A stretch of DNA of 64,000 nucleotides from Halomonas sp. LR3S48 (GTDB lineage: Bacteria > Pseudomonadota > Gammaproteobacteria > Pseudomonadales > Halomonadaceae): the NCBI RefSeq assembly GCF_025725665.1, contig NZ_CP107009.1, positions 3,472,001 through 3,536,000 on the forward strand, given 5' to 3'. Below, piece after piece: positions 44,521-58,086 of this stretch. Numbering within the stretch: position 1 is the stretch's first letter; each line of letters starts with the position of its first letter. The notes beneath the pieces were generated by a model. The model was not told the origin of the DNA. It saw nothing but the letters and a program-made list of their open reading frames with translations, and ran no database searches. A program made the position numbers and the translations under genes.

Positions 44521-47305
44521 GATTCGCGCCACCGTTCGTCTGCAGTTCCACTGCGGCTTCACCCTCGACGATGCCGCCGAATGGGTGGGTTATTACGCCA
44601 GGCTCGGCATCAGCCATGTCTATGCCTCGCCGCTGCAGATGTCGCGGGCCGACTCGCCCCACGGCTACGACGGCATCGACCCCACCCGCATCGACCCCGA
44701 ACTCGGCGGCGAAGCGGCACTGGAGCGCCTGATCGCACGACTGCGTGAACATGGGATGGGGCTGGTACTGGACATCGTGCCCAACCACGTGGCGGTAGGG
44801 GGCTCGCAGAACCCGTGGTGGCAGGACGTGCTGGCCTGGGGCCAGGACAGCCCCTACGCCGGCTTCTTCGATATCGACTGGCACTCGCCCGATCCACTGC
44901 TGGCCGGTAAGCTGCTGCTGCCCTTCCTCGGCGCGCCCTACGGCGAGGCACTGCACTCGGGCGAACTGGCACTGCGCCACGTGCCGGACTCGGTGGACTT
45001 CCAGGTCGCCTACCACGAGCATCGCTTCCCCATCGACCCGCGCCACTACGGCGAGATACTGCGCCTGGCCGAGCACGCAACGCTGTGGGAAATGGCGCCT
45101 CAATTCGATGCCTTGCATCAGCGCGACGACGCCTATACCACCGTGGCCGAGTGCCGCCGCGAACTGCGCCAGGCGCTGGCGACCCCAGCTGCTTCGCAGG
45201 CGCTCGGGCAGGCTCTGACGCTATTCGACGGTGCGACCCCTTCCGGCGCGATCCGCCTCCACAGCCTGCTGGAGCGCCAGCACTACCGTCTGGCCTGGTG
45301 GCGTACGGGCGCCGACGAGATCAACTGGCGGCGCTTCTTCGATATCGCGGAACTTGGCGGGTTGCGCATCGAGCAGCCCGAAGTGTTCGAGGCGGTGCAT
45401 GCCCTGCCGCTGCGCCTGGTGGAGCAGGGCTGGGTCGACGGCCTGCGCATCGACCACATCGACGGTCTGGCCGACCCGCGCGGCTACTGCCGTCGCCTGC
45501 GCGCCCGCCTCGGCGAATTGCAGAAACGTCGACCGTCGGATGTCGTGCGTCACGTGGCGATCTTCGTCGAGAAGATCCTGGCTGCCGACGAGACCCTGCA
45601 TCGCGACTGGGGGGTGGACGGCACCACCGGCTACGAGTCGATGAACGGAATCGCTGCCCTTCAGCACGACCCGGCCGGCGCCGAGCCTCTGAGAGACCTG
45701 TGGCGCGATGTCAGCGGTCGCGATGCGGATTTCCCGAGCGAAGTGCGCCGGGCCCGGCGCGAGGTGCTCGATACGCTTCTGGTCAGCGAATTCGAGGCCT
45801 GCGCCCGCACCCTGCATGCCGTTGCCCGCCACTCGCAGGTAACACGCGACATCAGCCTGGCGGCGGTACGTCGGACGCTCAAGGTTCTGATCGTCCACTT
45901 CCCGGTCTACCGTACCTACACCGACGACGGCGGCCGCCCCGAGCGCGATGCGCCCTTCTTCGACCAGGCCATGGCCGGCGCCCGCAGCGAGCTGAGCCCA
46001 CCCGATACCGGCGTGCTGGCATGGCTCGACCGTTGGCTGGGCGGCGAGGCGCCTGCCGACACTGAAGACCCGGAGGAGCGCTGGCTGCGCCAGCGTGCCA
46101 TCGTGCGCTTTCAGCAGCTCACCTCGCCGGTGGCGGCCAAGGCCGTGGAGGATACCGCCGGCTATCGCTGTGCGGCGCTGATCTCGCGCAACGATGTGGG
46201 CTTCGATGGCGAGCACTTCAGCCACTCGCCGCGCCAGTTCCACGAGGCCAACGCCTGGCGGGTGAGCCATTTTCCTCATGGCCTGGTCGCGACGGCCACC
46301 CACGACCACAAGCGCGGCGAGGACGTGCGCGCTCGCCTGGCCGCGCTCAGCGAGAACGCCACCGCCTTCGCCACGCGGGTCGAACGCTGGCGCGAACTGG
46401 CCTCACCGCTGCGCCAAGCACTGCCCGAAGGTCCCGCACCTTCGCCCGGCGACGAGCTGATCCTCTACCAGATGCTGCTCGGCGCCTGGCCGCCGACGCT
46501 GGAGCGCCACGATGGCGAGGCCATGCAGCACTTCGCCGAACGCATTGCCCAATGGCAGCAGAAGGCGCTGCGCGAGGCCAAGCTGCGCAGCCACTGGCTA
46601 TGGCCCGACGAGGCCTACGAGACCGCCTGCCGCGATTACCTCCATGGGCTGCTGGGGACTGCCGGGTTGTGCCAGGAAATCGAGGCGGCTGCCCGTGAGC
46701 TGGATCTGCCGGGGGCGCTCAACGGTCTGGTGCAGGCAGCGCTGCGCATGACCATACCCGGCATACCGGACCTCTACCAGGGCTGCGAATTCTGGGATTA
46801 CAGCCTGGTCGACCCCGACAATCGGCGCCCGGTCGATCACGCCGCTCGACAGGCGGCGCTCGACGAGGGGCGAAATCCCGTCGCGGCCCTGGCCACCTGG
46901 CGGGACGGACGCATCAAGCAGGTTCTCATCGAACGTCTGCTGGCGCTGCGCCACGCTCAGCGCGACCTGTTCGTTCACGGCGACTACCGTCCCGTGCCGA
47001 TCGAGGGCGAGCACGGCGACAAGCTCGTCGCTTTTGTGCGCCACCATGGCGAGCGCCAGTTGCTGGTGGTCATACCGCGCCTGGCCTCCGACCTGCTGGC
47101 AGGCGCAGAACTGCCCCTGGTGTCGCCAACGCGCTGGGGCGATAGCCGAGTGAACCTTCCCGGCGAGACGGGTGCCGTTTGGCAAAACGCGCTGACCGAT
47201 ACCACCCTGAAGGTGATGGACGGGAACGTTGCGGCTGGGGAGCTACTGGGCGAACTTCCCGTCGGCATCTATCTACGAAATATGCACAGGCAAAGGGAGA
47301 GCTAG
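44513..47305 (+). CDS. treY: Malto-oligosyltrehalose synthase
   Basis: Turns the reducing end of a linear alpha-1,4-glucan into a trehalose unit. The 930-residue GH13 enzyme starts MNEIRATVRLQFHCGFTLDDA, has DIVPNHVAVG, catalytic Asp314 in GLRIDHIDGLADP, Glu353 in IFVEKIL, and the C-terminal GIPDLYQGCEFWDYSLVDPDNRRP region (split at the LYQG turn) typical of TreY. Start at 44513 is preferred to an ATG two codons earlier, because GAGGGG is six bases upstream. With TreZ it makes trehalose from storage glucan. Confidence 0.95.
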   Translation: MNEIRATVRLQFHCGFTLDDAAEWVGYYARLGISHVYASPLQMSRADSPHGYDGIDPTRIDPELGGEAALERLIARLREHGMGLVLDIVPNHVAVGGSQNPWWQDVLAWGQDSPYAGFFDIDWHSPDPLLAGKLLLPFLGAPYGEALHSGELALRHVPDSVDFQVAYHEHRFPIDPRHYGEILRLAEHATLWEMAPQFDALHQRDDAYTTVAECRRELRQALATPAASQALGQALTLFDGATPSGAIRLHSLLERQHYRLAWWRTGADEINWRRFFDIAELGGLRIEQPEVFEAVHALPLRLVEQGWVDGLRIDHIDGLADPRGYCRRLRARLGELQKRRPSDVVRHVAIFVEKILAADETLHRDWGVDGTTGYESMNGIAALQHDPAGAEPLRDLWRDVSGRDADFPSEVRRARREVLDTLLVSEFEACARTLHAVARHSQVTRDISLAAVRRTLKVLIVHFPVYRTYTDDGGRPERDAPFFDQAMAGARSELSPPDTGVLAWLDRWLGGEAPADTEDPEERWLRQRAIVRFQQLTSPVAAKAVEDTAGYRCAALISRNDVGFDGEHFSHSPRQFHEANAWRVSHFPHGLVATATHDHKRGEDVRARLAALSENATAFATRVERWRELASPLRQALPEGPAPSPGDELILYQMLLGAWPPTLERHDGEAMQHFAERIAQWQQKALREAKLRSHWLWPDEAYETACRDYLHGLLGTAGLCQEIEAAARELDLPGALNGLVQAALRMTIPGIPDLYQGCEFWDYSLVDPDNRRPVDHAARQAALDEGRNPVAALATWRDGRIKQVLIERLLALRHAQRDLFVHGDYRPVPIEGEHGDKLVAFVRHHGERQLLVVIPRLASDLLAGAELPLVSPTRWGDSRVNLPGETGAVWQNALTDTTLKVMDGNVAAGELLGELPVGIYLRNMHRQRES

Positions 47306-47306
47306 G

Positions 47307-48044
47307 ATGGCTAACGAAGAGCGTGTACGGAACCTGGCCTACCAGATCTGGGAATCGGAAGGGCGTCCCGAGGGACAGCAGCAACGTCACTGGGACATGG
47401 CACTGAGGATCGTCACCGCCGAGGAGGAGGAAGGCATCGATGCCGAACTCGACGAGGTCGGCGAACCGGTGAACGAGCCACCGATTTTCGAGGACGACCT
47501 GCCGCTGGAGGATGACGAAGTCGGCATCCAGGAGAGCCGACTGCCGCTGGATTCCCCCGACGGAGAGCCCGACTTCGACGAGTTGCCTTATCGCGACGAC
47601 CGCGACGTGGCCCAGGACGAGCCGGTGCAGGATCGCGCCAGCCCGGGGCCAGCCGCGGATGAGCCCGAGCCCACGGCGGCCTCGACCCGCCCCCTGCCGG
47701 CCGAGAAGGCAACGAGCACCGGGGCCCAGGATCAGGATATCGCCAACCGCGGCGGCCCGGAGCCGGCGGCAGGCTCGCCCGAACCCGCATCCGGGCCGCT
47801 GGAACCGCTGCCCGCGGAGTCTGCCACCATGCGGCGACGGCGCCAGCCACGTCGCGACGACGACGGCCTGACCGCACCCGACGCCACCGACACCTCACAG
47901 GTGCCGGGCAAGACGACCAAGTCCGCCGGCACCAGGCGCACCTCCAAGGCAGGCAGCGGCAAGACGCAGACGAAGGAATCGTCGACCGCATCCCAGGCCG
48001 GAAAGACAACGAGTCGCAGCAGCAAGACGAAACCCAAGAGCTGA
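47307..48044 (+). CDS. DUF2934-domain protein with acidic middle and basic tail
   Basis: A 245-residue protein of unknown function. Residues about 4-36 form the short DUF2934 helix-turn-helix-like domain (RVRNLAYQIWESEGRPEG then HWDMAL). Residues 37-130 are strongly acidic and Pro-rich, about 175-183 is an Arg cluster (MRRRRQPRR), and 200-245 is a Lys/Ser/Thr-rich tail ending KTKPKS, resembling histone-like tails. Everything after residue 40 looks disordered. DUF2934 proteins recur in treY operons of pseudomonads, so a role in the glucan/trehalose pathway is plausible. It starts one base after treY, with GGGAGAG upstream, and glgX follows 43 bases on. Confidence 0.85.
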   Translation: MANEERVRNLAYQIWESEGRPEGQQQRHWDMALRIVTAEEEEGIDAELDEVGEPVNEPPIFEDDLPLEDDEVGIQESRLPLDSPDGEPDFDELPYRDDRDVAQDEPVQDRASPGPAADEPEPTAASTRPLPAEKATSTGAQDQDIANRGGPEPAAGSPEPASGPLEPLPAESATMRRRRQPRRDDDGLTAPDATDTSQVPGKTTKSAGTRRTSKAGSGKTQTKESSTASQAGKTTSRSSKTKPKS

Positions 48045-48087
48045 GTGACACGGGGCAAGACGCCCAAAGCATCAAGGACGAGTGCAA

Positions 48088-50292
<2,205 letters not shown>

Positions 50293-50348
50293 GATTCATC
50301 TGAGAGTTCAGCTGCTGGTCGAGATCTGCGACACAAGAGGAGCATGCG

Positions 50349-52376
50349 ATGAGTTCAACTCCGTACACGGCGCCAGTCGACGATTCAGCCCAGGAGCAAG
50401 AGCGGAGCCCAGTCCTGACGGCCATCCATGCACCTCGCATCGCCATCGAATCGGTGCAGCCGACCCTGGACCATGGGCGATTCGCGGCCAAGGTCATCGT
50501 CGACGAGCCGGTTACCGTCACGGCCAGGATCTTCGCCGACGGCCATGACATCCTGGCAGCCTCGGTGTGCTGGTTCGACGCCGATGGCAACCAGCACCGC
50601 GCGCCCATGCATCCGACACAGCCTCCAGGCTTGGATATCTTCGAGGGGCGCTTTACGCCGCGTGGCATCGGGCGACATCGCTTCCTCATCGAAGCTTGGT
50701 GGGATATCTACGCCACCTACCGCTACGAACTGTCCAAGAAGCACCAGGCCGGTGTGCCGGTCGGCCTCGAACTCGAGGAGGGCAGGCGCGAGATCGCCCG
50801 GGCGGTCGAGCGCAGTGAAGGCGAGCTCCGGGAGGCACTTGGGGCCCTTCATAAACGCTTCCAGTTGCTCGAAGCCGATGCCGACCGGGTCGCGCTGCTG
50901 CTCGACGCCGACACGGCGCAGCTGATGCACGAAGCAGATGCCCGTCCGCACCTGACCCGAAGCGATGCCCTCTATCCCCTGGAGGTGGAGCGCCTCGAGG
51001 CGCGTTTCTCGAGCTGGTACGAGCTGTTTCCCCGCTCTGAAACCGACAGCCCAGAACGCCACGGCACGTTCAACGATGTCCACCGGCGCCTCCCGCTGAT
51101 CCGCGACATGGGTTTCGACGTCCTCTATTTTCCACCCATACACCCCGTGGGGCGCACGCACAGGAAAGGACCCAACAACTCACTTGAAGCAGGGCCGGAC
51201 GATCCCGGCAGCCCCTACGCCATCGGTAGCAAGGAGGGTGGTCATGAAGCGATACATCCGGAACTTGGCACGCGAGACGATTTCCGTGATCTGGTACGCG
51301 CTGCAGCCGATCATGGCCTGGAAGTCGCGTTGGACTTCGCCATCCAGTGCTCGCCCGACCATCCCTGGCTCGAGGAGCACCCCGGTTGGTTCTCATGGCG
51401 TCCCGATGGGTCTATCCGCTACGCGGAGAACCCGCCCAAGAAATATCAGGACATCGTCAACGTCGATTTCTATGCCGATGATGCAATCCCTTCGCTCTGG
51501 ATCGAGCTGCGCGACATCGTGCAAGGCTGGGTCGACGAAGGCGTGAGGATATTTCGCGTCGACAATCCCCATACCAAGCCACTGCCCTTCTGGGAATGGC
51601 TGATTGGCGACATTCGCCGCCGCGACTCGTCGGTGATCTTTCTGGCCGAGGCCTTTACCCGACCAGCGATGATGCTGCGACTCGGCAAGCTGGGCTTCAA
51701 CCAAAGCTACACCTACTTCACCTGGCGCCACACCAAGCAGGAACTGACCGAGTACTTCACCCAGCTCAACGAATCACCGCTGCGCGAGGGCTACCGGCCC
51801 AATTTCTTCGTCAATACACCGGACATCAATCCCTACTTCCTGCAGTCCTCGGGACGGCCTGGCTTCCTCCAGCGAGCAGCTCTCGCTGCCTTGGGGTCGG
51901 GCTCCTGGGGAGTGTATTCCGGCTTCGAGTTGTGCGAGGGCGAACCGGTGCCGGGCAAGGAGGAATATCTCGATTCGGAGAAGTACGAAATTCGGCCGCG
52001 TGACTATACCGCGCCCGGCAACATCACCTACGAGATCGCCCAGCTCAACCGCATTCGCCGCGAAAACCCGGCGCTCCAGACCCACCTGGGCGTCGCCTTC
52101 TATCCGGTGCACAACGACCGCCTGCTGTTCTTCGGCAAGCGCAACGAGACGCGCGACAACTTCATTCTCATCGCCGTCAACCTCGACCCGTTCGAACCCC
52201 AGGAAGGCACGTTCGAGCTGCCGCTGTGGGAGTTCGGACTGCCCGACGATGCGGCACTGCATGGAGAGGATCTCATGAGCGGACATCGCTGGACATGGCA
52301 TGGCAAGTGGCAGTCGATGCGCCTCGATCCCGCGCACCTGCCGTTCGCCATCTGGCGCATCCGCCCGGTTCATTAG
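50349..52376 (+). CDS. glgE: Alpha-1,4-glucan:maltose-1-phosphate maltosyltransferase
   Basis: Extends alpha-1,4-glucan by two glucose units from alpha-maltose-1-phosphate. The 675-residue GH13_3 protein has an N-terminal beta-domain, a helical insert (about 140-210), barrel motifs FPPIHPVGRTHRKG and SPDHPWLEEHPGWF (a GlgE hallmark), nucleophile Asp405 in IFRVDNPHTKPLPFW and acid/base Glu434 in IFLAEAFTRP, with the same 29-residue separation as in the Streptomyces enzyme. GAGGAG precedes the ATG. The next gene makes maltose-1-phosphate, so GlgE and TreS-maltokinase form a complete trehalose-to-glucan branch. Confidence 0.96.
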   Translation: MSSTPYTAPVDDSAQEQERSPVLTAIHAPRIAIESVQPTLDHGRFAAKVIVDEPVTVTARIFADGHDILAASVCWFDADGNQHRAPMHPTQPPGLDIFEGRFTPRGIGRHRFLIEAWWDIYATYRYELSKKHQAGVPVGLELEEGRREIARAVERSEGELREALGALHKRFQLLEADADRVALLLDADTAQLMHEADARPHLTRSDALYPLEVERLEARFSSWYELFPRSETDSPERHGTFNDVHRRLPLIRDMGFDVLYFPPIHPVGRTHRKGPNNSLEAGPDDPGSPYAIGSKEGGHEAIHPELGTRDDFRDLVRAAADHGLEVALDFAIQCSPDHPWLEEHPGWFSWRPDGSIRYAENPPKKYQDIVNVDFYADDAIPSLWIELRDIVQGWVDEGVRIFRVDNPHTKPLPFWEWLIGDIRRRDSSVIFLAEAFTRPAMMLRLGKLGFNQSYTYFTWRHTKQELTEYFTQLNESPLREGYRPNFFVNTPDINPYFLQSSGRPGFLQRAALAALGSGSWGVYSGFELCEGEPVPGKEEYLDSEKYEIRPRDYTAPGNITYEIAQLNRIRRENPALQTHLGVAFYPVHNDRLLFFGKRNETRDNFILIAVNLDPFEPQEGTFELPLWEFGLPDDAALHGEDLMSGHRWTWHGKWQSMRLDPAHLPFAIWRIRPVH

Positions 52377-52414
52377 CCACAGTACGCGTACCCACAAGCA
52401 AAGAGGGCAAGGCC

Positions 52415-55400
52415 ATGATGGACGCCAGCAGCGAATCGCACGCCGTCGAGACCCTCGACTTTCTCGATGATCCCCTCTGGTACAAGGACGCCGTCATCTA
52501 TCAGGTGCACGTCAAGTCGTTCTTCGATGCCAACGACGACGGTATCGGCGATTTCAAGGGGCTGATCCAGAAGCTCGATTACATCGTCAGTCTGGGTGTG
52601 AATACCATCTGGGTTCTGCCGTTCTACCCCTCGCCACGCCGCGACGATGGCTACGACATTGCCGAATACACCGGCGTCAGCCCGGACTATGGCACCTTGG
52701 AGGACGCCAGGCACTTCATTGACGAAGCACACCGCCGTGGGCTGCGGGTGCTGACCGAGCTGGTCATCAACCACACATCCGACCAGCATGAATGGTTCCA
52801 GCGCGCCCGGCGGGCACCGCCCGGCTCACCGGAACGGGACTTCTACGTATGGTCGGACACCGACCTGAAGTATCCCGGCACTCGCATCATCTTTCTCGAT
52901 ACCGAAGCGTCCAACTGGACGTGGGACCCTCTGGCCGGCGCCTACTACTGGCACCGCTTCTATTCGCACCAGCCCGACCTGAACTTCGACAATCCTCAGG
53001 TGCTGGACGAGCTGTTGATGGTCATGGAGTACTGGCTCGACCTGGGCGTCGACGGCCTGCGCCTGGACGCCATTCCCTACCTGGTCGAGCGCGAGGGTAC
53101 CAACAACGAGAACCTGCCCGAGACCCACGAGGTGCTCAAGAAGATTCGCGCGGTGATCGACGAGCGCTACCCCGATCGCATGCTGCTCGCCGAGGCCAAC
53201 CAGTGGCCGGAGGATACCCGCCCCTATTTCGGCGACGGCGACGAGTGCCACATGGCCTTCCATTTCCCGTTGATGCCGCGCATGTACATGGCACTGGCCC
53301 AGGAGGATCGCTTTCCGATCACCGATATCCTGCGCCAGACCCCCGAAATCCCCCCCAACTGCCAGTGGGCCATCTTCCTGCGCAACCACGACGAGCTGAC
53401 GCTGGAGATGGTTACCGACAAGGAGCGCGACTACCTCTGGAACCACTACGCTGCCGATCGCCGGGCACGCATCAACCTGGGGATACGCCGGCGCCTGGCA
53501 CCGCTCCTGGAGCGCGACCGCAGACGTGTCGAGCTACTCAACAGCCTGCTGCTGTCGATGCCAGGCACGCCGGTGCTCTACTACGGCGACGAAATCGGCA
53601 TGGGCGACAACATCTATCTCGGCGACCGCGACGGGGTGCGCACACCGATGCAGTGGTCGGTGGACCGCAACGGCGGCTTCTCCCGTGCCGATCCGGCAAG
53701 CCTCGTGCTACCGGCGATCATGGACCCGCTCTACGGCTACCAGGCCGTGAACGTCGAAGCCCAGCTGCGCGACCCGCACTCGCTGTTGAACACCATGCGC
53801 CGCCTGCTCGCGGTGCGCGGCCAGCACCGGGCCTTCAGCCGCGGCACCATGCGGCCCCTCTATCCGGCCAATCGCCACATTCTCGCCTACCTTCGCGAAA
53901 TGACGCTCGACGATGGCGACACGGAGACGCTGCTGTGCGTGGCCAACATGGCCCGCACCGCCCAGGCAGTGGAACTCGACCTCTCCGCCTTCGCCGGCCA
54001 GGTGCCGGTGGAGATGGTCGGCGGCAGTGCCTTTCCGCCGATCGGACGGACGCCATACCTGCTCACCCTGCCCCCCTATGGCTTCTTCTGGTTCCTGCTG
54101 GCGCCGGAATCCGCCATGCCGGAATGGCACGTGCCGCCGCCCGAGCCCATGCCGGAATACGTCACGCTGATCATCAAGAAACGTCTCGAGGAGATCTTCC
54201 AGGCCCCGGCGCGGCAGCTGCTCGAGCGCGAAACCCTGCCAAGCTATCTGCCCAAGCGACGCTGGTTTGCCTCCAAGCAGGCCCATATCGACCAGGTACG
54301 CATGCTCTACGTGGCCCGACTCGAGCATAGCCAGCACGTCATGCTGATTTCCGAGCTCGAGGTCCACCACGCCGAGGGCGTCGAACGCTACCAGCTGCCG
54401 CTGGCGTTTCTCGGCGAGGAGGAGCAGACCAGCGCCCTGCCCCAGCAGCTCGCCATGGCTCGCGTTCGCCGCTTCCACGAAGTGGGGTTGCTGACCGATG
54501 CACTGACGCTGGATGCCTTTGCCCTGGCGGTTCTCGATGCCATGCGACAAGGCGCAAAGTTGCCCTGCGGCAGCGGTGAGATCCGCTTCCTGCCCACTGC
54601 CGTACTCACCGAACTGGAACTGCCCGAAGCCCTCGAAGTGGAGCAGCAGAGCGCTGAGCAGTCCAACAGCTCGGTCATCATCGGCCGACAGCTGGTGCTC
54701 AAGCTATTTCGCAGGGTGGAGGCGGGGGTCCACCCGGAGGCAGAGATCGGCCGTTATCTCACCGAGCTCGGCTTCCCCCATATCGCAGCGCTGCAAGGCG
54801 AAGCGGCCCGTTACGATGAGCAGGGAGCGCCCCAGACGCTGATGGTCCTGCAAAGCTTCATCGACAACCAGGGCGATGCCTGGGCATGGTTCCGTGCCAC
54901 GCTGGGACGTGCGGTTCGCGAGGCCATGCTCGATCAGGATCAGGGTCATGAAGGAGTCCTCGAAGAGACGGGTTACGGCGCCTGCGAGGAGCTGGAGACG
55001 TTTGCCACCACTCTGGGCAAACGCCTGGGCGAGATGCATGCCGTCCTGGCCTCGCCCAGCGATGACCCGGCCTTCCGCCCGCAAATCGCTTCAGACGCCC
55101 ATGTCGAACAATGGACGCACCGGGTGCGCGAGCGCATCGAGGAAGCCCTGGCGCTGCTCGAGCAGCATGCGAAGCGCTGCAACGAGGCCGAGCGACAGTT
55201 GATCGGACAAATCATGGCAAGTCGCGACTCGCTCACGGCCGCCATCGACTCCATCGCAGGGCTGGCCCAGGGCAGCCTGCTGACGCGTATCCATGGCGAC
55301 CTGCATCTGGGCCAGGTGCTGGTAGCACACCACGATGCCTACATCATCGATTTCGAGGGCGAGCCCGACCGGCCGCTGGAGGAGCGTCGCGCCAAGGACA

Positions 55401-55765
55401 GCCCGCTGCGGGACGTCGCGGGGATGTTGCGCTCCTTCGACTATGCCTTTGCCAGGGTGGATGAGGTACTTCCGGGTGGCGAGAGCGAGGAGATGCAGGA
55501 CGACAGCGGCCATGAAGTGGCGGAGCGCTGCCTGCTTCGTGCTCGCCAGGCCTTCCTCAACGCCTACTGGCAGGCCACGCAGACACTGCCGCACGAATGG
55601 AAGCATCACGCCGGTCCGGCCGCAGCGGTCGACCTGTTCGTCCTCGAGAAGACCGCCTACGAAATCGCCTACGAAATATCCAATCGTCCTGCCTGGCTGA
55701 GCGTGCCGCTGCGTGGCCTGGCGGCGCTAGTCGAACAGTTGGATGAAGGAGAACCCGATGTCTGA
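52415..55765 (+). CDS. treS: Trehalose synthase-maltokinase fusion (TreS-Mak)
   Basis: A 1116-residue two-enzyme protein. The N-terminal GH13 TreS (about 1-550) interconverts trehalose and maltose: [18 protein letters not shown], nucleophile Asp218 in [10 protein letters not shown], Glu260 in [10 protein letters not shown] and [12 protein letters not shown]. The C-terminal maltokinase (about 575-1116), aminoglycoside-phosphotransferase-like, has [11 protein letters not shown] and catalytic [12 protein letters not shown] with metal ligand YIIDFEGEP, making maltose-1-phosphate with ATP. Fusion channels maltose to the kinase. Two adjacent ATG codons (52415 and 52418) follow AGAGGG. It overlaps glgB by eight bases. 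Confidence 0.95.
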   Translation: MMDASSESHAVETLDFLDDPLWYKDAVIYQVHVKSFFDANDDGIGDFKGLIQKLDYIVSLGVNTIWVLPFYPSPRRDDGYDIAEYTGVSPDYGTLEDARHFIDEAHRRGLRVLTELVINHTSDQHEWFQRARRAPPGSPERDFYVWSDTDLKYPGTRIIFLDTEASNWTWDPLAGAYYWHRFYSHQPDLNFDNPQVLDELLMVMEYWLDLGVDGLRLDAIPYLVEREGTNNENLPETHEVLKKIRAVIDERYPDRMLLAEANQWPEDTRPYFGDGDECHMAFHFPLMPRMYMALAQEDRFPITDILRQTPEIPPNCQWAIFLRNHDELTLEMVTDKERDYLWNHYAADRRARINLGIRRRLAPLLERDRRRVELLNSLLLSMPGTPVLYYGDEIGMGDNIYLGDRDGVRTPMQWSVDRNGGFSRADPASLVLPAIMDPLYGYQAVNVEAQLRDPHSLLNTMRRLLAVRGQHRAFSRGTMRPLYPANRHILAYLREMTLDDGDTETLLCVANMARTAQAVELDLSAFAGQVPVEMVGGSAFPPIGRTPYLLTLPPYGFFWFLLAPESAMPEWHVPPPEPMPEYVTLIIKKRLEEIFQAPARQLLERETLPSYLPKRRWFASKQAHIDQVRMLYVARLEHSQHVMLISELEVHHAEGVERYQLPLAFLGEEEQTSALPQQLAMARVRRFHEVGLLTDALTLDAFALAVLDAMRQGAKLPCGSGEIRFLPTAVLTELELPEALEVEQQSAEQSNSSVIIGRQLVLKLFRRVEAGVHPEAEIGRYLTELGFPHIAALQGEAARYDEQGAPQTLMVLQSFIDNQGDAWAWFRATLGRAVREAMLDQDQGHEGVLEETGYGACEELETFATTLGKRLGEMHAVLASPSDDPAFRPQIASDAHVEQWTHRVRERIEEALALLEQHAKRCNEAERQLIGQIMASRDSLTAAIDSIAGLAQGSLLTRIHGDLHLGQVLVAHHDAYIIDFEGEPDRPLEERRAKDSPLRDVAGMLRSFDYAFARVDEVLPGGESEEMQDDSGHEVAERCLLRARQAFLNAYWQATQTLPHEWKHHAGPAAAVDLFVLEKTAYEIAYEISNRPAWLSVPLRGLAALVEQLDEGEPDV

Positions 55766-57980
55766 TCTCACCGCCAGGCTTGTGCCAGACCCGAGCCTGT
55801 GGCTGCCCGAGGAAGAAGCGGATGCCCTCGCGTGCGGCACCCATGGCAATCCGTTCTCGGTGCTCGGCGTCCATGAGAGCGTTGACGGCCCCTTGCTGAG
55901 GGTTTTCCTGCCCGGCGCACTGGGCGTCGACGTGCTCGACCGCCAGGACGGTAGCTTTCGCTGCTGCCTGACGGGCATGCAGATTCCCGGCCTGTTTGCC
56001 GGCCGGCTGCCGTATGCGGCTCCCTACACCTTGCGTATCCGCTGGCCCTCCGGGGAGCAGCTGACCGAAGATCCCTACGGCTTTGGCCTGCTGCTCGGTG
56101 AAATGGATCTCTACCTGATCGGCGAGGGAACTCACCGCCGCCTGGGCCAGTGTCTAGGAGCCCAGCCCATGGAAGTGGATGGCGTGGAGGGCGTGCGCTT
56201 CGCCGTCTGGGCGCCCAATGCCCGACGGGTCTCGGTAGTGGGCAACTTCAACAGTTGGGACGGGCGCCGCCACGTGATGCGCCTGCGTCATCCTTCAGGT
56301 GTGTGGGAGCTGTTCGTGCCGCGCCTCTGGCCCGGAGAATCGTACAAGTACGAGATCCTCGATGCGCAGGGCGCCCTCGGCCTGCGCGCCGATCCCGTGG
56401 CGCTTTCCACCGAGACCCCACCGAATACCGCCTCAGTGGTGGCCGACACCCGGCCTTTCACCTGGCATGACGAAGAATGGCTCGCCCATCGGGGCGAAAG
56501 GCATGCACCGAACCGACCTATCAGCATCTACGAGGTACACGCCGCCTCGTGGCGCAAGCATGGTGGCGACAACGGCGAGCTCTACAGTTGGCGCGAGATG
56601 GCCGAGCACCTGATCCCCTACGTGCTGGAAATGGGCTTCACCCACGTCGAACTGCTGCCCATCATGGAGCACCCGTTCGGCGGATCATGGGGCTACCAAC
56701 CCTTGAGCCAGTTCGCCCCCAGCGGTCGCTTCGGCACACCCGCCGACTTCGCCTATTTCGTCGACCAATGCCATCGGGCGGGCCTCGGCGTAATACTCGA
56801 CTGGGTGCCGGCTCACTTCCCCACCGACCCCCATGGCTTGGCACGCTTCGACGGTACCGCGCTATACGAGTACGAGCACCCCTTCGAGGGCTTCCATCAG
56901 GATTGGGATACCTTCATCTACAACTGGGGCAGGCGTGAGGTGCACGGCTTCCTGCTGGCTTCGGCACTGCACTGGCTGCGACACTTTCACGTCGATGCGC
57001 TGCGTGTCGATGCCGTCGCCTCGATGCTCTACCGCAACTATTCGCGCAACGAGGGGGAGTGGATCCCCAACAAGCACGGCGGCCATGAAAACCTGGAGGC
57101 GATCGACTTCCTGCGCCATCTCAACGATGTCGTCGGCGAGGAAGCCCCAGGCGCGGTGGTGATCGCCGAGGAGTCCACGGCCTGGCCCGGCGTCACCCAG
57201 CCCACCGCCAAGGGCGGGCTGGGCTTCGCCTACAAGTGGAACATGGGCTGGATGCACGACACCCTGAGCTACATCGGCGAGGACCCCATCCATCGCCGCT
57301 ATCATCACCACAACATGACCTTTCCCATGGTCTACGCCTTCTCGGAGCGCTACGTGCTGCCGATCTCCCACGACGAGGTGGTTCATGGCAAGGGGTCATT
57401 GATCGGCAAGATGCCCGGCGACGAGTGGCAGCAGTTCGCCAACCTGCGTGCCTATCTCGCCACCATGTGGACACAGCCCGGCAAGAAGCTGCTGTTCATG
57501 GGCTGCGAGATCGGCCAGTGGCGCGAGTGGAGCCATGACCGCGAACTCGACTGGTTCCTGCTCGGCGAACCACGCCATAGCGGTGTTCATCGACTGCTCA
57601 CCGACCTCAACCATCTCTACATTGCACAACCTGCACTGCACGAATGCGACTTCGACCCTCACGGTTTCACCTGGGTGGTGAGCAACGACGACACCAATAG
57701 CGTCTTCGCCTGGCTGCGGTGGAGTGCTACAGGAGCACCGCTGCTGGTCGTCGCCAACATGACGCCGATTCCTCGCGAAGGGTATCACCTGGGCGTGCCA
57801 CGGCCAGGACGCTGGGAGGAAATCCTCAACAGCGATGCCGAGTGTTACGGCGGCTCGAACCTGGGCAATATGGGCCAGTTGGAAGCCGAGGACGCGCCAC
57901 TTCACGGCCAGACCGCCAGCCTGTCGATGACACTACCGCCGCTGGCAGTGGTGATATTGAAACCTGCCGAGCCAGCCTGA
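55758..57980 (+). CDS. glgB: 1,4-alpha-glucan branching enzyme
   Basis: Introduces alpha-1,6 branches into the glucan built by GlgE or GlgA. The 740-residue GH13_9 enzyme has a CBM48 domain with [20 protein letters not shown] (about 146-165), then barrel motifs [10 protein letters not shown], nucleophile Asp418 in [11 protein letters not shown], Glu471 in [11 protein letters not shown] and [15 protein letters not shown]. Asp418 to Glu471 spacing (53) equals that of E. coli GlgB. An N-terminal N1 domain is also present, as in the long form. The ATG follows AAGGAG. It ends the island; HAD gene converges from the other side. Confidence 0.96.
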   Translation: MSDLTARLVPDPSLWLPEEEADALACGTHGNPFSVLGVHESVDGPLLRVFLPGALGVDVLDRQDGSFRCCLTGMQIPGLFAGRLPYAAPYTLRIRWPSGEQLTEDPYGFGLLLGEMDLYLIGEGTHRRLGQCLGAQPMEVDGVEGVRFAVWAPNARRVSVVGNFNSWDGRRHVMRLRHPSGVWELFVPRLWPGESYKYEILDAQGALGLRADPVALSTETPPNTASVVADTRPFTWHDEEWLAHRGERHAPNRPISIYEVHAASWRKHGGDNGELYSWREMAEHLIPYVLEMGFTHVELLPIMEHPFGGSWGYQPLSQFAPSGRFGTPADFAYFVDQCHRAGLGVILDWVPAHFPTDPHGLARFDGTALYEYEHPFEGFHQDWDTFIYNWGRREVHGFLLASALHWLRHFHVDALRVDAVASMLYRNYSRNEGEWIPNKHGGHENLEAIDFLRHLNDVVGEEAPGAVVIAEESTAWPGVTQPTAKGGLGFAYKWNMGWMHDTLSYIGEDPIHRRYHHHNMTFPMVYAFSERYVLPISHDEVVHGKGSLIGKMPGDEWQQFANLRAYLATMWTQPGKKLLFMGCEIGQWREWSHDRELDWFLLGEPRHSGVHRLLTDLNHLYIAQPALHECDFDPHGFTWVVSNDDTNSVFAWLRWSATGAPLLVVANMTPIPREGYHLGVPRPGRWEEILNSDAECYGGSNLGNMGQLEAEDAPLHGQTASLSMTLPPLAVVILKPAEPA

Positions 57981-58086
57981 GCTGGCTTGCTCGGCGATAA
58001 CGCCTGTCGGGTCACCTGACGACGGATTGACCCCAGTGGGGCACGGGCAAAGCGACTCATCCAGACGTTCCCAAGGCGCATGACTC

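Noticed and set aside
57970..57987. Hairpin AGCCAGC-CTGA-GCTGGCT spanning the glgB stop, possible terminator
   Set aside because: No T tract follows. It may still shape the message end but cannot be called a terminator from sequence.
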